Assembly: GCF_019457595.1 (NCBI RefSeq)
Contig: NZ_CP080419.1
Location: 2,604,001 to 2,668,000, forward strand
DNA length: 64,000 nt
Direction of reading: 5' to 3'
Origin: Shewanella psychrotolerans
GTDB taxonomy: Bacteria; Pseudomonadota; Gammaproteobacteria; Enterobacterales; Shewanellaceae
How positions within the stretch are numbered: the first letter of the stretch is position 1; each line of letters opens with the position of its first letter. Made by a program: the position numbers and the translations under genes. Positions 41,126-49,554 of the stretch are shown in pieces. Below the pieces are notes generated by a model, which saw only the letters and a program-made list of their open reading frames with translations, did not search any database and was not told the DNA's origin.

Positions 41126-41598
41126 CCACCCCCATTTACTCCAGAAAATCAGCTGGATTATCATTAATTGAGTTAATGGTAACGATTGTTATCAGCTCAA
41201 TCATCGCTATGTATGGCAGCTCTCTCACGATCAACTGGTTAGCGAAACAAAAAATTAAAGATGCAGAAGAAAATTTAGCACAAGGTTATGCAAGTGCTAG
41301 AGCATTAGCGCTGCGCACAGGAACGAATAGCACCAATCCATCAGCTTATTTACTATTAATAGACAATACCTTGTGTGTACAAAAAGGCAGTAATAGCAAT
41401 TTAAATTGTAACGCGCCAGAATGGATAGCATCACTCCCTGTTACATCATCTTCAATCACAGACAAGACCAGCGCATGCATCGCTTTTAATTCTGCGGGAT
41501 TGCCAAAAACAGCAACACTAGATTCTATATCTTGCTCTGTCGCAACATCTTATAACGTCGCATTATGGAGTAATACTGCCAATGGATATCTTGAGTAA
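41119..41598 (+). CDS. Minor pseudopilin, FimT/GspH type
   Basis: A 159-residue prepilin-like protein starting at the ATG 41119, inside the end of the pilE-like gene (7-base overlap). A GTG at 41104 is in frame but less likely. The cleavage site is G-LSLIELMVTIVISSIIAMYG with Glu5 present. The C-terminal region (CIAFNSAGLPKTATLDSISC) resembles the GspH/FimT beta-rich domain (PF12019). It is expected to prime pilus assembly at the tip. Confidence 0.85.
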   Translation: MVATPIYSRKSAGLSLIELMVTIVISSIIAMYGSSLTINWLAKQKIKDAEENLAQGYASARALALRTGTNSTNPSAYLLLIDNTLCVQKGSNSNLNCNAPEWIASLPVTSSSITDKTSACIAFNSAGLPKTATLDSISCSVATSYNVALWSNTANGYLE

Positions 41599-41992
41599 AC
41601 GCCAACGCGGTTTTTCCCTACTTGAAAGTATGATTGGCATAGTGTTAGTCGGCATTTCAGGTCTAGGAGTCGCTTACAGTTTGGCTGCATCGATGCGTCA
41701 GCAAGTAGAAGACAATGTCCAAAATCTAGTCCTTAATGAACTAAGAGGTGAACTTGCCAGTAAGGGGGTTCAGGTTGACTGCTCTATAGTTGGTACAACG
41801 ACCACTTCAGAAATAATGATACTCAATCGAGACATGAAATCCACACAAAACGTGGAATATAGTAAAACCTGCAGTTATCAAAAGTCCATTGTTACGATTA
41901 ACAATATAGAGAAAAAAGTGATGTTACCCACGTTTACGATAACAGCTTCTGATCCGAGGTTAGGCCGCTATGCACTCCGAATTCAGAATTAA
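41582..41992 (+). CDS. Minor pilin, PilV type
   Basis: A 136-residue prepilin. The leader MDILSKRQRG is followed by FSLLESMIGIVLVGISGLGVAYSLA, with Glu5 present. PilV/GspI-like by position and by its short globular domain. It overlaps the FimT-like gene by 17 bases and the PilW-like gene by 23 bases, so the cluster is tightly coupled. Confidence 0.82.
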   Translation: MDILSKRQRGFSLLESMIGIVLVGISGLGVAYSLAASMRQQVEDNVQNLVLNELRGELASKGVQVDCSIVGTTTTSEIMILNRDMKSTQNVEYSKTCSYQKSIVTINNIEKKVMLPTFTITASDPRLGRYALRIQN

Positions 41993-42758
41993 ACTGCGTA
42001 AGTCAAATCAAATAAAAAACAAAGGCTTCTCACTAATCAGCTTGATGGTAGGCTTATTAGTCAGCTCTGTCTCACTCTTAGCTATGATGGGGCTATATAA
42101 GTCAGTTGTTTATCATATCTATGATCCCATTAGTGGCAGCCAATCTTTTTCGATAAGAAATCAACAAAATATGGCAGGTTTACTGTCCATTCAAAATTTG
42201 ACTCAAAATGCAGGATTTGGCATTGAAACTGCGGCAACTAATACAACACTTATCCTTGTCGAAAATGCCTCACTGACATTTAACTCTCACCATCAGAAAC
42301 TCACTACACCAGGAACTCTTGTGCCAATTAAATTTTCTGCCCAAACCGGTAATGCTATTTTTTGGGAAGAAAATACGACACTGTCAACCAATAGTAACGA
42401 GTACCACTGCAAAGGTATTTTATCCGACATTAATACCAAAGCAGTTTACGCTTTAACTGCCAGCAACAGCTGTTCACCGATTGCAACCCTCTGGTCAAAC
42501 CAAAACTGGGATATAACCCGAATAATCAAACCCGATGTGCTTGATGCCCCATTAACTATCACCGCTTCACTGGATGTAGGTAAGTGTTCGCCATTTGAAA
42601 GTGAAGTATCAAAATCTTTATTGGAATCGCAAATAAGTGAGCTCGCAGGCATAGAAAGTGATGCCCAGATCAAAGCAGGATTAAAGATAAGTGTTGGTTG
42701 GAGCAAGGCTGCTAGCTACACTCCATGGACTTCTTGTTTAACCAATTTCAGTGGATGA
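41970..42758 (+). CDS. Minor pilin, PilW type, lacking Glu5
   Basis: A 262-residue PilW-like protein with a long positively charged leader (MHSEFRIKLRKSNQIKNKG) then FSLISLMVGLLVSSVSLLAMMGLYKS. Position 5 of the mature helix is Ser where PilW proteins normally have Glu. The size, gene order (after PilV, before PilX) and a large, mostly beta globular domain with several cysteines fit PilW. A GAGGTTAGG precedes the start. Confidence 0.78.
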   Translation: MHSEFRIKLRKSNQIKNKGFSLISLMVGLLVSSVSLLAMMGLYKSVVYHIYDPISGSQSFSIRNQQNMAGLLSIQNLTQNAGFGIETAATNTTLILVENASLTFNSHHQKLTTPGTLVPIKFSAQTGNAIFWEENTTLSTNSNEYHCKGILSDINTKAVYALTASNSCSPIATLWSNQNWDITRIIKPDVLDAPLTITASLDVGKCSPFESEVSKSLLESQISELAGIESDAQIKAGLKISVGWSKAASYTPWTSCLTNFSG

Positions 42759-42765
42759 ATCGATT

Positions 42766-44637
42766 ATGCGTAAAGGGATGTATCACAAACAAGGCGGCTT
42801 TGCTGGCATTATAATGCTGGCAATTTTTGGGCTTGCATTAGTAGCGATGGTGACCAGCTCGATGCGCTATATTAAAAGCTCACAAGAAACAGGAACAACA
42901 GTTCATGCTATTACCCAAGCACAAATACGCGCTTGGAGCGCTGTAGAAGCAGTAAGGCAGTTTTTATATCAAATTGGCCGTGATGGTGCATTAACACTCG
43001 AGGCAAATAACAGTATTAGTTTTGAAGCTAATACCGGGCTCTCTGGTAAAATAATCTCAGTCAATAATGCATCAAGCCGCTGTGTTGATGGCGTTCAAGT
43101 GATTTCCCATATCACAGGCACCATTGCTGAGAGTTCATCGACTATTGAAACTATATATTGTGTCCAAGAGAGTATTGATGATGGTCTTAATACTGTCACA
43201 TTAGGTAATGCTGTTTTTATAGAAGGTTCATTAGATCTTAGCGGTGATATTAATATTATTAATGGAGATAATACTAACACCTCATTTTTTATTAATGGCG
43301 ATATTGATGGTCGTGGCAGCCTTTCAGGTTTTAGCCTACTTTATTCATCTGGAAATATAACGCTTAGTGGATCACAAAACGATATCACCACCGTTAGCTC
43401 CGAACAGAATGTCGTGTTGACTGGCAGCGGGAGTTACAGTTATGTAACAGCGATGGGGGATATAACACTCTCAGGTTCGGTCAGTACACTAAATGCTAAA
43501 GCAAATGGAAACATAGACTTAAAAAGCAGCACAACGGTTTCAGAACGGCTGACAGCTATTGGGGATGTTAATGTAAGGGCTGGTTCAAAAGCTGGTTCTA
43601 TATATACCCAAGGAGATATAGAGATAAAGAGTGCGACTGTTGGTTATCTAGAAGCAGAGGGTAACTTTACCGAATCAGGTAATAGTAAAGTGAATGAAGG
43701 TAAAGTTGCTGGAGAACTAGATTATAACGGTGGGCAGGTCAATGTTAGCAAGATTCCAGGATTTACGGTTTCCATTACCCCACTTACAAAAATGACAGTA
43801 AATAAACTAGAAGCTGATGTTTGGACATTAAGATCAAAAGCCAATTTGGCTTTTGATCATGACGATACAGGAAAGGTCATTGTTGACGTCAAAAATATGA
43901 GTGAAATAGATGACGGTCGCTATTATTTAGTAGGTTCAGGCGGGTTTAATGACTACCTCTGTACCTCAAGTACATATAGTGATAGCAGCTGTAACAAGAA
44001 AATATGTCAAGGTCATTCCAATTATAATAGTTGTTTTACTTATAACTCTTCCTCTAAAACATGGGTTATTGCTGGTAAAGAAATGGTTCCTGCTATTCTT
44101 TGGTTTAATGGCAGTGTCGATCTGAAACAAGGTACTTTCGTCAACACAATATTAGCAACAGAAAACATTGATACCAGCGCCCAACTTGTAATAAAAGCGC
44201 CAAACTACTCAGGTTATTCCGACGTATGTATTAACCCTACCTATAGTGACTTTTATCCGACTAACCTATGTTCAATAGGAAATTACGTCAGTAATCCACT
44301 GGCAAATACAGCATTAATGGCTGGTGGATATGTTGATGATATATTTTCTGGAGGTGATATATCTCTGGGAGCATCGACAAAAGTATTTGGTAGTGTTGTG
44401 TGTGCCAACTTAATATCAACAACGGGTAGTAGTGTTATTCATGGCTATCTTACCGTCGGAAATCAAAAAGCTAGTTCGGAAGGCTCATCATTTAGAGGCT
44501 CTACAACCATAGATCTATCTAACCTGCCATCGACATACGAGCCAGAACACATAGTAACCAGAGGCTCTGAGACTAACGAAAATGGCAATGGTTCAACGAT
44601 TACCAATGTAACCCAACTATGGTCTCGTTACCTTTAA
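42766..44637 (+). CDS. PilX-like minor pilin fused to a large beta-solenoid body
   Basis: A 623-residue protein. The start at ATG 42766 is preferred over an in-frame GTG at 42751. The N-terminus HKQGGFAGIIMLAIFGLALVAM resembles the PilX/GspK prepilin helix, which lacks Glu5. Then a linker with PilX-like helix (AQIRAWSAVEAVRQFLY) leads to a body with at least seven consecutive rungs of 16-18 residues at about residues 197-316, each starting like GDITLSGS, GNIDLKSS, GDVNVRAG or GDIEIKSA. That periodicity indicates a beta-solenoid as in bactofilin-like or adhesin folds. A Cys-rich segment follows (STYSDSSCNKKICQGHSNYNSC) and another GGDISLGASTKVFGSVVC stretch. PilX is normally under 200 residues, so the body is unusual. 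Exposure at the pilus tip is inferred. Confidence 0.75.
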   Translation: MRKGMYHKQGGFAGIIMLAIFGLALVAMVTSSMRYIKSSQETGTTVHAITQAQIRAWSAVEAVRQFLYQIGRDGALTLEANNSISFEANTGLSGKIISVNNASSRCVDGVQVISHITGTIAESSSTIETIYCVQESIDDGLNTVTLGNAVFIEGSLDLSGDINIINGDNTNTSFFINGDIDGRGSLSGFSLLYSSGNITLSGSQNDITTVSSEQNVVLTGSGSYSYVTAMGDITLSGSVSTLNAKANGNIDLKSSTTVSERLTAIGDVNVRAGSKAGSIYTQGDIEIKSATVGYLEAEGNFTESGNSKVNEGKVAGELDYNGGQVNVSKIPGFTVSITPLTKMTVNKLEADVWTLRSKANLAFDHDDTGKVIVDVKNMSEIDDGRYYLVGSGGFNDYLCTSSTYSDSSCNKKICQGHSNYNSCFTYNSSSKTWVIAGKEMVPAILWFNGSVDLKQGTFVNTILATENIDTSAQLVIKAPNYSGYSDVCINPTYSDFYPTNLCSIGNYVSNPLANTALMAGGYVDDIFSGGDISLGASTKVFGSVVCANLISTTGSSVIHGYLTVGNQKASSEGSSFRGSTTIDLSNLPSTYEPEHIVTRGSETNENGNGSTITNVTQLWSRYL

Positions 44638-44738
44638 CTGATTCCACAACGCTATCTTAATGGCGATGAATCTTTGGCTGATCCCCCGAAAGTGTCGAGC
44701 TTTCACGCTTATATTGCCATCATCTACTGGCTATATTT
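44638..44738. other. Short gap before repeat copy 3
   Basis: About 100 bases after the solenoid gene with no recognisable intrinsic terminator. The repeat element begins at 44739. Confidence 0.5.
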
Positions 44739-45050
44739 ATACCAATTAGTATAAAGATGTGATCGCTCAGCGACGATTTAGCACTAAAGGTTAGCGCTGA
44801 TGAGGCAAGGTCTTTAATTGCTCCTCGGCTCTAGTATCCTCGGCAACTGCGCCATGCGTTACCCTACCTCCTAAATCCCTATAGTCGTGCATTAAGCGTG
44901 CTAAAACTCGCCTGTTAGGCGTTTTTTACCTTCCTACTTCTGCGTTGAAAGGCCTCACAAGAAAACACGCATTCCTTCATCCATCTATTCGCCTTGAATG
45001 AGTTGCCCAAAAAAACTGAGTAGAAAATACTTCTATATACTGATTGCTAT
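44739..45050. mobile_element. MITE-like element, copy 3 (internally deleted)
   Basis: A 312-base relative of the 19226-19641 element. It starts ATACCAATTAGTATAA (one change from copy 1) and ends TATATACTGATTGCTAT (a few changes). It keeps GATGTGATCGCTCAGC and GGTCTTTAATTGCTCCTC, and then a deletion of about 100 bases joins GCATTAA directly to GTGCTAAAACTCG. The region with the GTATGTTG hairpin and the AACGAGT pair is therefore missing. Its ends are present, so it still looks like a MITE. It lies between the pilin cluster and the RND genes. Confidence 0.78.
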
Positions 45051-45214
45051 TAGTCAAAAACATCACAAATTAAACAAATTCGCTACACATAGGTCTAACA
45101 CCATAGTCCTTCTTGCAACACAAAGATGTAAAACTCTGATTTAACGCGGATTTACCTAGTGGCACAGATTGTGCTTACTAGTGTTAATTGGATAAATAAA
45201 ATAGGTAAGCTCAC
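45051..45214 (+). promoter_or_regulatory. Upstream region of the RND adaptor gene
   Basis: About 160 bases between the repeat and the adaptor start, presumably holding its promoter. No good hexamer pair or operator was picked out by eye. Confidence 0.3.
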
Positions 45215-46279
45215 ATGGAATCTCTATCAAAATTTAAACTTGCCCTTCCACTACTTTTTGTTGCCGTCCTTAGTGCCTGTGGGAATGAGGAAAAAGCCAA
45301 AGAGGAAGAGAAGTACGCCATCCCCGTTGAAACGACAACGGTCATACAAGGTGATGTTTCCTCTTTCTATAGCACAACCGCCACGCTTGAAGCTCCACTC
45401 GAAGCCAACGTCGTCACCCGAATATCAGGGCTAATCGAATCGATTAATGTTGAGGAAGGTGACCGTGTCACCAAAGGCCAACTCTTAGCCGTGATTGACG
45501 CCAAGCGCCAACGATACGATTTAGCACGCTCACAGGCCGAAGTCGAAATTATTCAGCAAGAACTCAATCGCTTGAAAAAAATGAGCAATAAAGAGTTCAT
45601 CAGCGCTGATTCTATGGCAAAACTTGAATACAACCTTCAAGCTGCCATCGCCAAACGAGATTTGGCCGCGCTACAAGTTGAAGAAAGCATGGTTCGCTCA
45701 CCTATCGAAGGTGTTGTCGCAAAACGTTTTGTAAAACAAGGCAACATGGCAAAAGAATTTGACGATCTATTCTATGTGGTCAATCAAGATGAGTTATACG
45801 GTATTGTTCACCTGCCTGAAATTCAACTCAATAGTTTACGCCTGGGCCAAGACGCCCAACTCTTTGCCAATAAGCAAACCGATAACAGCATCGATGCAAA
45901 AGTACTGCGTATCAGCCCGATTGTCGACCCTCAAAGCGGTACTTTCAAAGTCACCCTTTCGGTGCCAAATCAAGATGCAAAACTTAAAGCGGGAATGTTT
46001 ACCCGAGTAGAACTTCGCTATGACACCCATACCAATGTGATCACTGTGCCATACAACGCCGTGGTCAACCAAGATAATCAATTCGCGCTGTATGTGATTG
46101 ATGGAGAGAACGCCTCCCGTAGAGAAGTCACCCTAGGCTATCGCGAAGCTGACACTGTAGAAGTCACGGCTGGTATCGAGCCGGGTGAACAGATCGTTAT
46201 TCGCGGTCATCAGAATCTTAAAGATCAATCTCTAGTAGAAGTGATCAGCGAGCTTGACGTCGCTCGAGCACAACAGTAA
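45215..46279 (+). CDS. RND efflux periplasmic adaptor, lipoprotein
   Basis: Membrane-fusion protein of a tripartite efflux pump. The lipoprotein signal MESLSKFKLALPLLFVAVLSAC gives Cys22. It then has the barrel-sandwich half GLIESINVEEGDRVTKGQLLAVID, a coiled-coil hairpin (QAEVEIIQQELNRLKKM), the second half-motif VRSPIEGVVAKRFVKQG and the C-terminal beta-barrel (PYNAVVNQDNQFALYVIDG). The 354-residue length is normal. It is followed after 14 bases by two RND permeases and has no TolC partner here. Confidence 0.92.
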   Translation: MESLSKFKLALPLLFVAVLSACGNEEKAKEEEKYAIPVETTTVIQGDVSSFYSTTATLEAPLEANVVTRISGLIESINVEEGDRVTKGQLLAVIDAKRQRYDLARSQAEVEIIQQELNRLKKMSNKEFISADSMAKLEYNLQAAIAKRDLAALQVEESMVRSPIEGVVAKRFVKQGNMAKEFDDLFYVVNQDELYGIVHLPEIQLNSLRLGQDAQLFANKQTDNSIDAKVLRISPIVDPQSGTFKVTLSVPNQDAKLKAGMFTRVELRYDTHTNVITVPYNAVVNQDNQFALYVIDGENASRREVTLGYREADTVEVTAGIEPGEQIVIRGHQNLKDQSLVEVISELDVARAQQ

Positions 46280-46293
46280 CGGGAAGCAAGTTT

Positions 46294-49200
46294 ATGTCAA
46301 TAATTAACACTTCGGTAAAGCGTCCCGTGTCCGTATGGATGTTTATGTTTGCGGTGATGCTATTTGGCATGGTCGGATTTTCACGACTTGCAGTTAAATT
46401 GCTCCCCGATCTGAGCTATCCAACAATCACTATTCGTAGTCAATATGTGGGAGCAGCACCAGTTGAAGTTGAACAACTGGTGTCAAAGCCGATTGAAGAG
46501 GCCGCTGGGATAGTAAAAGGCTTAAGAAAAATCAGTTCTATCTCACGCTCAGGTATGTCAGATGTAGTGCTTGAGTTTGAATGGGGCACCGACATGGATA
46601 TGGCGAGCTTAGACGTACGAGAAAAACTCGACACCATTGAGTTGCCTTTAGACGTAAAGAAACCATTGTTGCTGCGCTTCAATCCCAACCTTGACCCTAT
46701 CGTTCGCTTAGCACTTTCGGTACCTGATGCAACACCTAACGAACTAAAACAGATGCGAACCTTTGCCGAAGAGGAGTTAAAGCGTCAATTAGAGTCATTA
46801 ACTGGCGTAGCCGCGGTAAGATTATCCGGTGGGCTTGAACAAGAGGTTCATATCCAGCTCAATCAGCAAAAGTTAACTCAGCTTAACCTCAATGCAGACA
46901 AGATCCGTGAGCGTATTGCAGCGGAAAATATCAATTTGTCAGCAGGCAAAGTGGTTCAAGGCGAAAAAGAGTATTTAGTTCGTACATTAAACCAATTCAA
47001 TTCACTCGAAGAACTTGGTCAAATCGTCATCTATCGCGACAACCAAACCTTAGTACGCTTATTCGAAGTTGCCGATATTATCGATAGCCATAAAGAGCGC
47101 AATGATATCACCCGCATCGGCTCGGCAGAATCGATTGAACTGGCCATCTATAAAGAGGGGGATGCTAATACCGTCGCAGTAGCGCGTAAAGTGAATGCAG
47201 AACTGGAGAAACTCAATAAGCTCAGTGAAAAAGCGGATCTAAAAGTAATTTATGACCAATCTGAATTTATCGAAAGCGCAGTAAGTGAAGTGACCTCTGC
47301 GGCCTTGATCGGTAGCTTACTGTCCATGTTGGTGATCTATCTTTTCTTACGCGACATAGTACCCACACTTATCATCTCAATCTCTATTCCCTTTTCTGTC
47401 ATCGCCACCTTCAACATGATGTATTTCGCTAACATCAGTTTAAATATCATGTCATTAGGAGGTATTGCGCTGGCGGTTGGTTTACTGGTTGATAACGCCA
47501 TCGTCGTCCTTGAAAACATCGACCGCTGCAAAAAGCTAGGAATGAGCAAATTGGATGCCGCAGTGACTGGAACCAAAGAGGTGGCAGGCGCGATTTTCGC
47601 ATCAACAATGACCACCCTAGCCGTATTCGTGCCCTTAGTCTTTGTTGATGGCGTTGCTGGCGCGCTGTTCTCAGATCAAGCACTGACAGTGACCTTTGCC
47701 CTGCTCGCCTCGCTGTTAGTGGCATTAACCACGATTCCGATGCTCGCCTCTCGTGAAGGCTTTAAGACACTGCCACACCTTATGCAAAAGAGTGAAAAAC
47801 CGGTCCTTGATACTAAGATGGCCAAGTTCAAGCACTATGGCGCGACCATATGTTCATTTCCATTTGTGGTGCTATTTAGTTATCTGCCATCACTGTTACT
47901 CACCCTAGGATTGATGCTGACTCGCGCCTTATCTTGGTTAGCTGGGTTAGTGATGCGCCCGTTAAGTAGCTTATTTAATTGGCTTTATAACGGGGTAGAG
48001 AAGATTTACCATCGTTTACTAGGCCAAGCACTGAAAATGACTTGGCTGACACTAGCCATTGCTATCGCTGTTACGGCTGGCACCATGAGCTTAGTGCCAC
48101 GTTTAGGCATGGAACTGATCCCACCAATGAATCAGGGGGAATTCTATGTTGAAGTGCTTCTGCCACCGGGTACAGAGGTAAATGAAACCGACAAAATTTT
48201 GCAAAAACTCGCGTTGTCGATCAAGGACAGAGAAGATGTAAAACATGCTTACAGTCAAGCAGGTAGCGGTGGACTAATGACATCTGACACCTCGCGCGGC
48301 GGTGAAAACTGGGGCCGATTACAAGTCGTACTGGCCGATCACCAAGCCTTTAATGCCGTTACCCAAGTGTTACGAACCACGGCAATGCGCATACCTGAGC
48401 TTGAAGCAAAAATCCAACACCCGGAGCTGTTTAGCTTTAAAACCCCTCTGGAAATTGAAGTCATTGGTTATGATCTTACCCAACTAAAACAAACAGCCGA
48501 TAATTTAGTGGGCGCCCTTTCCGATTCAGATCGCTTTGCCGACCTCAACACCAGTCTACGCGATGGTCAACCTGAGCTCAGCATACGTTTTGATCATGCG
48601 CGTTTAGCCGCATTAGGGATGGATGCCCCAACAGTTGCCAACCGTATTGCACAGCGCATAGGTGGCACAGTTGCCAGTCAGTACACTGTTCGAGACCGAA
48701 AAATAGATATCCTGGTTCGCAGTGAAATCGAGGAGCGCAATCAAATAAGTGATATCGATTCAATGATTATTAACCCCAATAGCAATCAGCCAATTCCACT
48801 CAGCGCTGTAGCTAAAGTATCACTAAATTTAGGCCCTTCTGCCATTAACCGGATCAGTCAACAACGCGTAGCCATTGTCTCTGCAAACCTGGCTTATGGC
48901 GACTTAAACGAAGCCGTCGCTGAAGCAAGATCCATTGTGAATAAGCAAACAATCCCTAGTTCTATTCAAGTGCGTTTCGGCGGCCAGAATGAAGAGATGG
49001 AGCATTCGTTCGAGTCACTACAGATAGCGTTAGTACTTGCCATATTTTTAGTTTATCTGGTCATGGCGAGCCAATTTGAATCACTTATCCACCCACTACT
49101 TATCTTGATCGCCGTCCCAATGGCGGTTGGTGGCAGCATCTTGGGACTCTATATCACTCAAACACATCTTAGTGTGGTGGTGTTTATCGGTCTCATCATG

Positions 49201-49554
49201 TTGGCGGGTATCGTGGTTAACAACGCCATCGTATTGGTCGACCGAATCAATCAACTGCGTGAGCAAGGCATGGAAAAAGCGATGGCGATTGAAGAAGCGG
49301 CTAAATCACGTCTGCGACCCATCATTATGACAACCATGACAACTGCGCTTGGTCTAGCCCCTATGGCTTTTGGCCTAGGTGACGGTAGTGAAGTGCGCGC
49401 GCCTATGGCAATAACCGTAATCTTTGGTTTAAGCCTTGCGACCTTATTGACTTTGGTGGTGATCCCAGCGCTTTACTCGCTATTTGACCGTAAGCAGTAT
49501 CGAGTGGAAACAGAGCCTAAATCTGCTGAGTCTGTCATGGGAGAGGCACAATGA
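46294..49554 (+). CDS. RND efflux permease, first of a tandem pair
   Basis: A 1086-residue inner-membrane proton-driven transporter with the usual twelve helices and two large periplasmic loops. The start TSVKRPVSVWMFMFAVMLFG and the loop QLVSKPIEEAAGI are typical. TM4 reads GLLVDNAIVVLENIDR, with one Asp where AcrB has two. TM10 reads GIVVNNAIVLVDRIN, without the AcrB lysine. A roughly 40-residue cytoplasmic insert near the centre (HLMQKSEKPVLDTKMAKFKHYG) makes it slightly long. GGAAG precedes the start, and the stop overlaps the next permease by 4 bases. Confidence 0.92.
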   Translation: MSIINTSVKRPVSVWMFMFAVMLFGMVGFSRLAVKLLPDLSYPTITIRSQYVGAAPVEVEQLVSKPIEEAAGIVKGLRKISSISRSGMSDVVLEFEWGTDMDMASLDVREKLDTIELPLDVKKPLLLRFNPNLDPIVRLALSVPDATPNELKQMRTFAEEELKRQLESLTGVAAVRLSGGLEQEVHIQLNQQKLTQLNLNADKIRERIAAENINLSAGKVVQGEKEYLVRTLNQFNSLEELGQIVIYRDNQTLVRLFEVADIIDSHKERNDITRIGSAESIELAIYKEGDANTVAVARKVNAELEKLNKLSEKADLKVIYDQSEFIESAVSEVTSAALIGSLLSMLVIYLFLRDIVPTLIISISIPFSVIATFNMMYFANISLNIMSLGGIALAVGLLVDNAIVVLENIDRCKKLGMSKLDAAVTGTKEVAGAIFASTMTTLAVFVPLVFVDGVAGALFSDQALTVTFALLASLLVALTTIPMLASREGFKTLPHLMQKSEKPVLDTKMAKFKHYGATICSFPFVVLFSYLPSLLLTLGLMLTRALSWLAGLVMRPLSSLFNWLYNGVEKIYHRLLGQALKMTWLTLAIAIAVTAGTMSLVPRLGMELIPPMNQGEFYVEVLLPPGTEVNETDKILQKLALSIKDREDVKHAYSQAGSGGLMTSDTSRGGENWGRLQVVLADHQAFNAVTQVLRTTAMRIPELEAKIQHPELFSFKTPLEIEVIGYDLTQLKQTADNLVGALSDSDRFADLNTSLRDGQPELSIRFDHARLAALGMDAPTVANRIAQRIGGTVASQYTVRDRKIDILVRSEIEERNQISDIDSMIINPNSNQPIPLSAVAKVSLNLGPSAINRISQQRVAIVSANLAYGDLNEAVAEARSIVNKQTIPSSIQVRFGGQNEEMEHSFESLQIALVLAIFLVYLVMASQFESLIHPLLILIAVPMAVGGSILGLYITQTHLSVVVFIGLIMLAGIVVNNAIVLVDRINQLREQGMEKAMAIEEAAKSRLRPIIMTTMTTALGLAPMAFGLGDGSEVRAPMAITVIFGLSLATLLTLVVIPALYSLFDRKQYRVETEPKSAESVMGEAQ

